From the NCBI RefSeq assembly GCF_026341825.1, contig NZ_JAPENY010000001.1:124001-188000 (forward strand): a stretch of 64,000 bases of DNA. The letters run 5' to 3'. This stretch comes from Streptomyces sp. NBC_00620. GTDB taxonomy: Bacteria > Actinomycetota > Actinomycetes > Streptomycetales > Streptomycetaceae. Made by a program: the position numbers and the translations under genes. This document shows, one piece after another, positions 16,461 to 23,338 of this stretch; the first letter of the stretch is position 1, and every line of letters begins with the position of its first letter. The notes beneath the pieces were generated by a model. It saw only the letters and a list, made by a program, of their open reading frames with translations, had not been told where the DNA came from and did not search any database.

Positions 16461-17421
16461 CCCGCCAGAGCTGGGTGAGGGAGACAGTGGCGTGGGGCAG
16501 GTAGTGGCGACCCTGATCGTCTTTCCCGGCATTCCAGGGTCCGTCCCGCCAAGTGCCCAGAACCTTGGTGATGGTGGGCCGGTCGAGGTCGTACCAGTCG
16601 ACGCCCTCGATCTCGAATGCGCTTTCGGCGGAGGCGGCTCGCTGTACTAGTTCGTCTTCCTCAAGCCGTGTCTTGACGTGGGCGAAGAAATAGGTGGATA
16701 CGTCCGGAACATAGAACCCGAACCAGGAGAAGACGATGTTGTTGTAGTAGTCCTTGGGGTTGGTGAGTCCGAGTTCTTCGCGTAGGGCCCGGACGGCTAG
16801 TTGGTGGCAGTTCTCGATGGGGCTGCCGGGCTGGCTCCAGTTCATCGTCTCGTGGGCGCCGACCTGGTAGAAACCTGGCCATACGCGGGCCCCGATGGGG
16901 CGGCGCAGCATCATGACCTTGCCGTTTCGACTCTGTGCGGTCACGTTGATGACGATGTTGGAGTTGGGCGAGGCCCTGATCACGCGGCTCAGGCCGCCAT
17001 CCTGGTCGCCGTGGCTGATTCTGGCCACGATCGCGTCGTACGCGTCCGGGTGGTCTCGCAGGTAGCGACGGACCGCGACGTGCTCGTAGTACATGCTCAG
17101 CGCCACCCGCAAACGCAACGTGTCGTTCCCCGTCTCCCGGGTGTCCTCGTCGTAGCCCACCAACGTGGGACACGGGCTGCCTGGCTGGCCGCGCTCCTCT
17201 TCGAGGTAGGTACGGAAGAGGCCAGGATCCACCCAGTCCTCTTCCTGGTGGTGCCGCATCAACTCCTGGCGCTTGTCGACCTTCGCCACCTCGCCGATGT
17301 TGTGATCCGGATCGAGCCGGCGACCCGCATTCCAATCAATGATCCGGAAGAGACCGACGTTCGAGGGATCGAAACCGAAAGAGGCAGTGTCCACAGGCTT
17401 TCCCCTCGTCGAAAGCGACAT
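16438..17421 (-). CDS. Truncated Nudix-like paralogue with an alternative C-terminus (orphan tail copy)
   Basis: A 327-residue frame that starts 6 bp after the stop of the full-length paralogue. After 16 unique residues it enters the block FDPSNVGLFRIIDWNAG. DNA at 16718-17374 appears identical to 17708-18364 (offset 990 bp, 657 bp), ending at FSWFG. The last 92 residues differ: by hand count 68 of 92 match the other copy's tail. The Nudix-like part includes GKVMMLRRP and ENCHQLAVRALREELGLT (box with RA instead of RE and a long insert after the Gly). The N-terminal 148-residue domain is missing. Recombination in the shared core would give the full-length gene this tail. Confidence 0.75.
   Translation of the reverse strand: MSLSTRGKPVDTASFGFDPSNVGLFRIIDWNAGRRLDPDHNIGEVAKVDKRQELMRHHQEEDWVDPGLFRTYLEEERGQPGSPCPTLVGYDEDTRETGNDTLRLRVALSMYYEHVAVRRYLRDHPDAYDAIVARISHGDQDGGLSRVIRASPNSNIVINVTAQSRNGKVMMLRRPIGARVWPGFYQVGAHETMNWSQPGSPIENCHQLAVRALREELGLTNPKDYYNNIVFSWFGFYVPDVSTYFFAHVKTRLEEDELVQRAASAESAFEIEGVDWYDLDRPTITKVLGTWRDGPWNAGKDDQGRHYLPHATVSLTQLWRVTQQRLL
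16718..17374 (-). repeat. 657-bp identical block, downstream copy
   Basis: It is identical by eye to 17708-18364, in direct orientation with a constant 990-bp offset. The flanks diverge abruptly at both ends. This is a substrate for homologous recombination or a product of gene conversion. Confidence 0.85.
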
Positions 17422-17427
17422 CGGCGC

Positions 17428-18828
17428 CTACAACATGCGTTGGCGGGTGACGCGCCACAGCTGTGTCAGGGACATGGTGGCATGGGGAAGGTACTGTCGG
17501 CCTGCCTCATCCACGCCGGCAGTCCAGGGGCCGTCCTGCCAGGTGCCCAAGACCCTGGTGACTGTCGGCCGGTCGAGGTCGTACCAGTCGACGTCCTCGA
17601 CCTCGAATGCGTTCTCGGCGGTTGTCACTCGAGTCACGAGTTCGTCTTCTTCCAGCGGTGTCTTGACGTGGGCGAAGAAGTAGCCGGATGCCTCCACCAC
17701 GTAGGAACCGAACCAGGAGAAGACGATGTTGTTGTAGTAGTCCTTGGGGTTGGTGAGTCCGAGTTCTTCGCGTAGGGCCCGGACGGCTAGTTGGTGGCAG
17801 TTCTCGATGGGGCTGCCGGGCTGGCTCCAGTTCATCGTCTCGTGGGCGCCGACCTGGTAGAAACCTGGCCATACGCGGGCCCCGATGGGGCGGCGCAGCA
17901 TCATGACCTTGCCGTTTCGACTCTGTGCGGTCACGTTGATGACGATGTTGGAGTTGGGCGAGGCCCTGATCACGCGGCTCAGGCCGCCATCCTGGTCGCC
18001 GTGGCTGATTCTGGCCACGATCGCGTCGTACGCGTCCGGGTGGTCTCGCAGGTAGCGACGGACCGCGACGTGCTCGTAGTACATGCTCAGCGCCACCCGC
18101 AAACGCAACGTGTCGTTCCCCGTCTCCCGGGTGTCCTCGTCGTAGCCCACCAACGTGGGACACGGGCTGCCTGGCTGGCCGCGCTCCTCTTCGAGGTAGG
18201 TACGGAAGAGGCCAGGATCCACCCAGTCCTCTTCCTGGTGGTGCCGCATCAACTCCTGGCGCTTGTCGACCTTCGCCACCTCGCCGATGTTGTGATCCGG
18301 ATCGAGCCGGCGACCCGCATTCCAATCAATGATCCGGAAGAGACCGACGTTCGAGGGATCGAAATTGAAGGGGCGGAAGGAAGCAGGTGTTGCCGGAGTG
18401 CCGAGGAATTCGATGTACCGGCACCGCTTGCCTGGAATACTCCGACCCCGTTTCTCCTCCGCCATGTCGAAGCACGTGTTGATCACACGCTGGATTACTT
18501 GGAGAAATATCTGCCGGTCGTGTGGATCCTTAGGGAGAGCCCTGTCTCCCGTTTGGATGATCTTTCGGACCTCTTCGGGGTCCCACCAGTGACTGGTATC
18601 CGCGTCACGGAGCTGCTCGCTGATCAACTCTGCCAGATGAGGCCAGGGAAGGTAACCGCCCACGTACGGGCCTACTAGAGATCGTCTTTTGGGCTGGCCG
18701 TCGCAGAGCGCCTGAACCGCAACTCTGATCGCCTCACGGAAGTTGTCATTGAGTAGCACGCGCTGCTTGGCCGATAGGGCCGGTTCCCCCGGATCGCTCA
18801 CCCAGCAACCGTAGCGTAGTCGAAGCAT
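17428..18828 (-). CDS. Nudix-like protein with N-terminal helical domain (full-length copy)
   Basis: A 466-residue protein, or 457 if the GTG at 18801 is used; neither start has a strong ribosome site. Residues 1-148 are a helical region of unknown type (LSAKQRVLLNDNFREAIRVA, HLAELISEQLRDADTSHWWD). The core starts FDPSNVGLFRIIDWN. The Nudix-like domain is roughly residues 285-440: SNIVINVTAQSRNGKVMML, GFYQVGAHETMNW, the degenerate Nudix box ENCHQLAVRALREELGL, and WYDLDRP. Nudix enzymes hydrolyse nucleoside-diphosphate derivatives such as ADP-ribose; the substrate here is unknown. It is followed by its truncated paralogue with a different tail. Confidence 0.75.
   Translation of the reverse strand: MLRLRYGCWVSDPGEPALSAKQRVLLNDNFREAIRVAVQALCDGQPKRRSLVGPYVGGYLPWPHLAELISEQLRDADTSHWWDPEEVRKIIQTGDRALPKDPHDRQIFLQVIQRVINTCFDMAEEKRGRSIPGKRCRYIEFLGTPATPASFRPFNFDPSNVGLFRIIDWNAGRRLDPDHNIGEVAKVDKRQELMRHHQEEDWVDPGLFRTYLEEERGQPGSPCPTLVGYDEDTRETGNDTLRLRVALSMYYEHVAVRRYLRDHPDAYDAIVARISHGDQDGGLSRVIRASPNSNIVINVTAQSRNGKVMMLRRPIGARVWPGFYQVGAHETMNWSQPGSPIENCHQLAVRALREELGLTNPKDYYNNIVFSWFGSYVVEASGYFFAHVKTPLEEDELVTRVTTAENAFEVEDVDWYDLDRPTVTRVLGTWQDGPWTAGVDEAGRQYLPHATMSLTQLWRVTRQRML
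17708..18364 (-). repeat. 657-bp identical block, upstream copy
   Basis: This is the partner of 16718-17374. It encodes the middle of the full-length Nudix-like protein. Confidence 0.85.
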
Positions 18829-18992
18829 AACGGTGGGTTATTGGCTGCGCCGGGGGGAGCCCCAGCTCAAGGCACTGATCAATTGATGACCAGCCCCCCG
18901 TTAGCCTGCGAAATTAAGCGACTTACTACGAATGAGGCAGTAAGAGGAAAATGATCCATAAATAGAGCAGAGCCTCATGGCCGAAGTGAATC

Positions 18993-19030
18993 GGACCCGC
19001 CGGGCGGCGCCAACCACAGCCGACGGGTCC
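18993..19030 (+). terminator. Leader hairpin before the small membrane protein gene
   Basis: GGACCCG-C-CGG pairs with CCG-A-CGGGTCC around a GC-rich loop, ending 25 bases before the GTG at 19055. It could be a terminator for transcription entering from the left or an attenuator-like leader structure. Confidence 0.4.
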
Positions 19031-19054
19031 TAGAGATCCCCCGACGGAGGACCC

Positions 19055-19243
19055 GTGAACCACGGTAAGGGTGTCATCGACCTCATCGCCTTCATAGCAG
19101 TACTTGGCACTGGCATCACGCTCCTCCTGACGGGCACCAAGCCTGAGTCCCTCGCTGTGATCGTGATCTCCCTGACCGGCCTCTACCAGGCCTACCTGCA
19201 CATCGGCCCTCGCTCCGACACCAAAGACGATGAATCGGACTGA
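19055..19243 (+). CDS. Small membrane protein (holin-like size)
   Basis: A GTG with a good ribosome site (GACGGAGG, about 5 bases upstream) starts a 62-residue protein. It has two membrane segments (LIAFIAVLGTGITLLLTG and LAVIVISLTGLYQAYLHIG) separated by TKPES, and an acidic C-terminus. No family is recognised. Size and topology resemble phage holins or small membrane toxins, but no lysin or antitoxin is adjacent. A hairpin lies in its leader and an AT-rich patch with the palindrome ATCAATTGAT is about 180 bp upstream. Confidence 0.6.
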   Translation: MNHGKGVIDLIAFIAVLGTGITLLLTGTKPESLAVIVISLTGLYQAYLHIGPRSDTKDDESD

Positions 19244-19364
19244 TCACGTCGTCACTCCGACGAGCCTGCGCCGCGCAAGCTCAGGGCCGCGAGCACTGAC
19301 GGACTACCCGCCAAGGCTGTCGCCCGCTAGCAGTCGCGGGGCGCTCGGCTACGGTGAGGCTGCG

Positions 19365-19685
19365 CTATGGCGTCGGCTCCTGGTTGAAACGGAAATCGCG
19401 GTAGGACCCGTGAGGGGACAACTGGCGTCCCTCTTGGGCCGCATGGAGCCACTCGACTACCTTGGTCGTCTCATCATCTACCAGGCCAATCGCCTGGCAT
19501 TTGCCGCGGAGCGTCTCGGAGGAGACGCGGGACGAAGACCAGCGGTGCCGGACGTTCATCATGTCGGCCTTGATCTTGGCCTGCTCATTCCACTTGAGAT
19601 AGCCTGACATCTCGACCCATGAGCCGATGAGGTCCATAATCTCGTCGACGTCGGCGGGCAGCCCTGAGTTGCTCATAGGTGCCAT
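19365..19685 (-). CDS. Hypothetical protein
   Basis: The ATG at 19685, preceded by GGGCGGGAG, gives 106 residues: MAPMSNSGLPADVDEIMDLI, then SGYLKWNEQAKIKADMMNVR and ETLRGKCQAIGLVDDETTKV. It is charged, soluble and predicted helical. No family is recognised. It is the last gene of the island on the minus strand. An upstream ATG at 19772 would add a Ser/Arg-rich stretch that looks non-coding. Confidence 0.6.
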   Translation of the reverse strand: MAPMSNSGLPADVDEIMDLIGSWVEMSGYLKWNEQAKIKADMMNVRHRWSSSRVSSETLRGKCQAIGLVDDETTKVVEWLHAAQEGRQLSPHGSYRDFRFNQEPTP

Positions 19686-19917
19686 TGTGCTCCCGCCCAT
19701 CAGCCGGCGCGGGCTCAGTGAAGCGCCTGAAGAGACGTCCGTCGCAAGGGGGCTTAGGCACTCGCGACACACTCACGGTTCCCCCGGCCCCTTCCTCAGG
19801 GTCCACCGCAGGTCAGAGTACTTGCAGGGTACGACCAGCAAATCACTTCAAGTACGTACCACGCCGCCTGGCCTGCGGCACCTAGCTTCCCCTGCCACTT
19901 GCGTCGCGCTGTCCGGG

Positions 19918-20034
19918 CTGTCCTGTTACCGACGGGCTGCAACACCCCGGGGTGTTGCAGCCCGTCGGCGAAGCCGACCTCTCAATGGGCACAGGAGCCG
20001 GAGGCGACTTCCTGCTTCGCACTATCTGCGATAC
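19918..20034 (+). repeat. Structured island repeat, copy B
   Basis: It contains an excellent palindrome (CCGACGGGCTGCAACACC, CCGG, then its complement, 19929-19968), then GGCGAAGCCGACCTC, GGAGCCGGAGGCGACTTCC and the 19-nt repeat at 20016-20034. It is related to 13977-14080. Copies A and B are in the same orientation and bracket the beta-family/Nudix section of the island. Confidence 0.55.
20016..20034 (+). repeat. 19-nt repeat near the right island end (copy 2)
   Basis: An exact copy of 8268-8286, about 80 bp inside attR. Confidence 0.55.
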
Positions 20035-20110
20035 AGGAGGGCACCACAGGCTTCCGAGGATCAAGGAACCTGCTGGTCAGGCCTCATTCGCAAGCCGAAC
20101 TCTGATTGTG

Positions 20111-20148
20111 CTCCGGAGCCGTGTGCGCAGGTTCGAATCCTGCCGGGG
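20111..20148 (+). repeat. attR: 38-bp copy of the tRNA-Arg 3' half
   Basis: The bases from CTCCGGAGCC to GCCGGGG equal 8118-8155. The 5' half of a tRNA is missing, so this is not a functional tRNA. It marks the right boundary of the island. Confidence 0.9.
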
Positions 20149-20168
20149 CACCCTGTATGAGGTGCCCA

Positions 20169-20208
20169 AAGACCCCGCCATCAGTGCTTTTGCTGAGGAC
20201 GGGGTCTT
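20169..20208 (+). terminator. Hairpin terminator just beyond attR
   Basis: AAGACCCCG and CGGGGTCTT pair around an interrupted stem and a TGCTTTTG loop. It lies about 20 bp after attR, where the original terminator of the tRNA-Arg gene would have been before the island inserted. Confidence 0.65.
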
Positions 20209-20396
20209 GGCGTTTGTGCAGTCACATGCCGCCGAAAGCAGCCTCATGACAGTGATCACGTTGTCATAGCGTGTTGATCTAGCAGGGGGTCGCAGCACGT
20301 CAGAGGCCGTTTTCGCGCCTGTTCAGCATCGGCGTGCACGCATGACGTGAGCCCCGGATCTCTCCAGCGCTCACGCCCATCGGTCCTGCGGACCGT

Positions 20397-20896
20397 TTAC
20401 TTTCCGGTGTCGTCCTCCTCTCCCAGGCCCTTCAAGATGCGGTCGTTCATCTCCTGCTCTTGGCCGTCGATGCACTTCGCATAGATCTTGAGCAGTACGT
20501 CGACCGAGTGACCCGCGCGAGCGGCCACGTCCAGTGCCGGAACCCCGGAGTTGAGCCATTGCGAGACGCCCGCATGCCGGAGGTCGTACGGCCGGAAAGC
20601 GAGCACGGACGAGACTTGTTCCGGCAGGAGTGCCAGCTCTCGCGTCTGCTTCCACACTCGCGAGTACGACGACGCGGCTACGACGTTGCCCCGTTCACTG
20701 GCGAAGAGCCCGCCGTCCTTCGCCGGGCCGAGCTCCTTCAGGTGCTTCCGGAGCAGCCGTACCAGGGGCGGCGGTATCGGCACGATGCGTACCTCACCTT
20801 CCGCCCGCTGTTTCAGGCCCCTTCGGTCGTGCGCCTCGCTGGGGTCCGTCCATGCCTTGCCTGCCGTCGGACGCGTCTGCTTCAGGGCTGAACGCT
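20397..20896 (-). pseudogene. Tyrosine integrase remnant outside attR
   Basis: The C-terminal ~165 residues of an actinobacterial integrase remain: WTDPSEAHDRRGLKQRAEGEVRIVPIPP region, DGGLFASERGNVVA, the catalytic RPYDLRHAGVSQWLNSGV, AARAGHSVDVLLKIYAKCIDG, and EEDDTGK at the end. The N-terminal half with the first catalytic Arg is missing, cut at the 3' end of sigJ. It sits beyond the right att repeat and differs from the remnant at 9919, so it belonged to a second element once inserted at the same tRNA site. Confidence 0.8.
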
Positions 20897-21790
20897 TCAG
20901 GACAGTGCCAAGCTGTTGTCGGGGGTCAGGCCGCTTAGTTTTTCGGGGTTGACCTGGAAGCGCAGGTTCTGGATGTGGGCGTCGGCGAGGTCGAACGAGA
21001 TGGCGCCGACTGTGTGTCCGTCGAGGGTGGCCAGGATGCCGAGTTCGCCGTTGATGACGGCCGGCTCCATGGTCAGGGCGGCCAGTTCGGGCTTGGCCAG
21101 GAAGCCCAGGATCCAGCGTGCGACGTGTTCGGTGCCGGGGAGGGGGCGGCGGGCGGCGGTGACCTTGCCGCCGCCGTCGGACCAAGCGGTGACCTCGGGG
21201 GCGAGCAGTTGCATGAAGGCGTTCAGGTCGCCGCCTGCGCAGGCGTCTATGAACTGGGTGGTGACCTGCCGGCGCTGGGTCTGGTCGGCGTCGAAGCGGG
21301 GGCGGCGGGTCTGTACGTGCTGGCGTGCGCGGTGGGCGATCTGGCGGACTGTCGGCTCGGGGCGTGCGAGGGTCTCGGCGATCTCGGCGTGCGAGTAGCC
21401 GAAGACCTCGCGGAGCAGGAAGACGGCGCGTTCGACGGGGCTGAGGGTTTCCAGGACGACCAGCATCGCGGTGGAGACACTGTCGGCCAGTTCGGTCTCC
21501 GCGGCGATGTCGGGGGAGGTCAGCAGGGGCTCGGGGAGCCACGGCCCGACGTAGGTTTCGCGGGTTGCCCGTGCGGAAGTGAGGCGGTTCAACGAGAGGT
21601 TGGTGACTGTGCGCACCAGGTATGCCTTGGGGTGGCTGATCGCGTCGCGGTGCGCGGTGCTCCAGCTCAGCCAGGTGTCCTGGAGGACGTCCTCGGCGTC
21701 GGTGACGCTGCCCAGCATGCGGTAGGCGGTGGCGAACAGGAGCCTGCGGTGTTCGATGTACGGGTCCTGCTCGTCCCTGGCGTCGACCAT
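20897..21790 (-). CDS. sigJ: ECF41-type RNA polymerase sigma factor (SigJ-like)
   Basis: A 297-residue extracytoplasmic-function sigma factor of the ECF41 group. Region 2 (YRMLGSVTDAEDVLQDTW), the linker motif WLPEPL, region 4 (FLLREVFGYSHAEIAETL) and a SnoaL-like C-terminal domain ending with NPEKL are all present. In ECF41 factors the C-terminal extension controls activity and replaces an anti-sigma factor. The adjacent NDH-2-like oxidoreductase gene, 72 bp upstream on the same strand, is the kind of COE-type partner and target usual for this group. An alternative ATG at 21826 would add 12 residues. Confidence 0.9.
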   Translation of the reverse strand: MVDARDEQDPYIEHRRLLFATAYRMLGSVTDAEDVLQDTWLSWSTAHRDAISHPKAYLVRTVTNLSLNRLTSARATRETYVGPWLPEPLLTSPDIAAETELADSVSTAMLVVLETLSPVERAVFLLREVFGYSHAEIAETLARPEPTVRQIAHRARQHVQTRRPRFDADQTQRRQVTTQFIDACAGGDLNAFMQLLAPEVTAWSDGGGKVTAARRPLPGTEHVARWILGFLAKPELAALTMEPAVINGELGILATLDGHTVGAISFDLADAHIQNLRFQVNPEKLSGLTPDNSLALS

Positions 21791-21862
21791 CGGCTCATGC
21801 TGCCAGCGCCGTAACCAGAACGGCAAGGCCCGTGATCACGGCGCTGGGAGCCGATGCGCCCG

Positions 21863-23041
21863 TCATACCGCGGGCTTGCGGGTGGCGCGGCCGCCCTTGG
21901 AGACGATGGTGGTGACGTTCATGCGCTTGCTGAACCGGTAGGTCGTGAGCGGGCTGCTGCTGACCATCTCCTTGTATGCGACGGCGCTCCGGCCGGTGAG
22001 GTGCATGTGGCGGGGGGTTTCGTCGGCCTTGGTGAACTGGATGACGGCATCACGGCGGCCGAGGCTGACCGGCTGGTGGAAGTAGCCGAAGCGGAACGGC
22101 TTGACGGCCTTGCAGCGCACCAGCCGCGCGATGGTGTCGGCGGTGTACTGGGCGGTGGGCAGGCCGCTCTGGCAGGTGCCGTGGATCTGCCCCCAGGCCA
22201 GACGGATGGCGGCGGCGTCGCCGATGGCGTGGATCTCCGGGTGGGAAACCGAACGCAGGGTGGCGTCGGCCAGGATGAGGCCGCGGTCGTCGGTGGCGAT
22301 CCCGGCGTCGGAGGCCAGCAGCGACACCTTGACGCCCGTGGTCCACAGGCAGGCGTCGGAGCGGAGGAGCCGGCCGTCGGCCAGTTCGACGGCGTCGGGC
22401 AACACCTTGGTGACGCGGGTGCCGGTCTCGAGAGTGACGCCGAGGCGGTCCAGCGCGCCGTAGAGGTAGGCGCGGGCCTTGGGGCCCATCATGCCGCCCG
22501 GCTCGTCCAGGCTGATCAGCGTGACGTCCAGGCCGGGGTGGCTCTCGGCGATCTCGGTGGCCGCCTCGATTCCGGTCAGGCCGCCGCCACAGATGGTGAC
22601 CGTGCCGCCGGACGCGGCGACTTCGGTGAGCCGCGCGGCGAACCGGCCGGCGATCTCCGGGTTGTTGAGGGTGAACGCGTGGGTGTCGGCGCCCGGGACC
22701 TTGCCGGTGTCGGTCGAGCTGCCCAGCGCGTAGACGAGCGTGTCGTACCCGAGGGTCTCGGTGCCGTCGACGGTGATCCGCCGGGCCTCGGGGTCGATGG
22801 CGGTGGCCGTGCCCTGGACGAACTTGACGCCGGTCCCGGCGAGCAGGTCGGGGATCTGATGGTCGGCCAGCTCTTGCCCGGCGGCGATCTGGTGCATCCG
22901 CAGCCGCTCGACGAACCGGCCCGAGGGGTTGACCAGGGTGATCTTCACGTCGGTCCGGCGGGTGCAGTGGGCCAGCCGGATGGCGCTGAACAAGCCCGTG
23001 TAGCCGGCGCCGAGGACGACGATGTGGTGGCCGTTGTTCAT
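21863..23041 (-). CDS. NAD(P)/FAD-dependent oxidoreductase (type II NADH dehydrogenase-like)
   Basis: A 392-residue flavoprotein with the FAD Rossmann motif VVLGAGYTGLFSA at the N-terminus, a second GxGxxG-type motif in TVTICGGGLTGIEAATE, DTLVYALGS, and IHAIGDAAA for flavin binding. It resembles NDH-2/FadH-type membrane-associated dehydrogenases, though no clear membrane helix is visible. The ATG at 23041 has GGGAG upstream. It precedes sigJ on the same strand and is a likely ECF41 target; the substrate is unknown. Confidence 0.88.
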   Translation of the reverse strand: MNNGHHIVVLGAGYTGLFSAIRLAHCTRRTDVKITLVNPSGRFVERLRMHQIAAGQELADHQIPDLLAGTGVKFVQGTATAIDPEARRITVDGTETLGYDTLVYALGSSTDTGKVPGADTHAFTLNNPEIAGRFAARLTEVAASGGTVTICGGGLTGIEAATEIAESHPGLDVTLISLDEPGGMMGPKARAYLYGALDRLGVTLETGTRVTKVLPDAVELADGRLLRSDACLWTTGVKVSLLASDAGIATDDRGLILADATLRSVSHPEIHAIGDAAAIRLAWGQIHGTCQSGLPTAQYTADTIARLVRCKAVKPFRFGYFHQPVSLGRRDAVIQFTKADETPRHMHLTGRSAVAYKEMVSSSPLTTYRFSKRMNVTTIVSKGGRATRKPAV

Positions 23042-23338
23042 TGGATCTCCCAAGGTCGGGCACCGGCTTCGGTGCCGGTGACGCCCATGGGACAAGCGCC
23101 CCGCACCGGACGTGACAGGTCGCCGATGTGAACCAGGTCACTCCACGCGCACCGTTGGTGTGCCGGCACGAACCCGTCGGTTGCCTCGCTGTGCCAGGCC
23201 CGGCCGGGGCAGAGTCGGACGCCGAAGAGGACGGGCTCCGACTGCCGTGCGAGGTCAACCTGAATAGCCAGACCCGTCGCTAGCACTGCTACGTGCCAGA
23301 CGTGCCAGGCGTTCCAGCTCGCGTTCGGGGCGGACGGT

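Larger units (their letters stand above)
8156..20148. mobile_element. tRNA-Arg genomic island (about 12 kb) with degraded integrase and defence-like cargo
   Basis: The segment is delimited by the 38-bp tRNA-derived direct repeats. It contains genes not expected in the core chromosome (TIR-NB-ARC-TPR, beta-family, paired Nudix-like, tiny membrane proteins), AT-richer patches, TTA codons in at least two genes, and pseudogene fragments. The only integrase inside is an 85-residue C-terminal remnant at 9919-10176. No replication, relaxase or Tra gene is visible. It is therefore best viewed as a non-autonomous or fossil integrative element carrying accessory functions. Confidence 0.82.

Noticed and set aside
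20100..20160. Second tRNA-Arg gene
   Set aside because: Only the 3' half from the anticodon loop onward is present; acceptor 5' strand and D arm are missing, so it is an att repeat.
20897..21542. Integrase remnant extended through the sigJ region (381-codon frame)
   Set aside because: Integrase similarity stops near 20.89 kb; the rest is a Pro/Arg-rich shadow of sigJ.
23038..23286. 82-codon minus-strand frame upstream of the NDH-2-like gene
   Set aside because: No ribosome site or domain; it overlaps the start region of the oxidoreductase and is probably promoter DNA.
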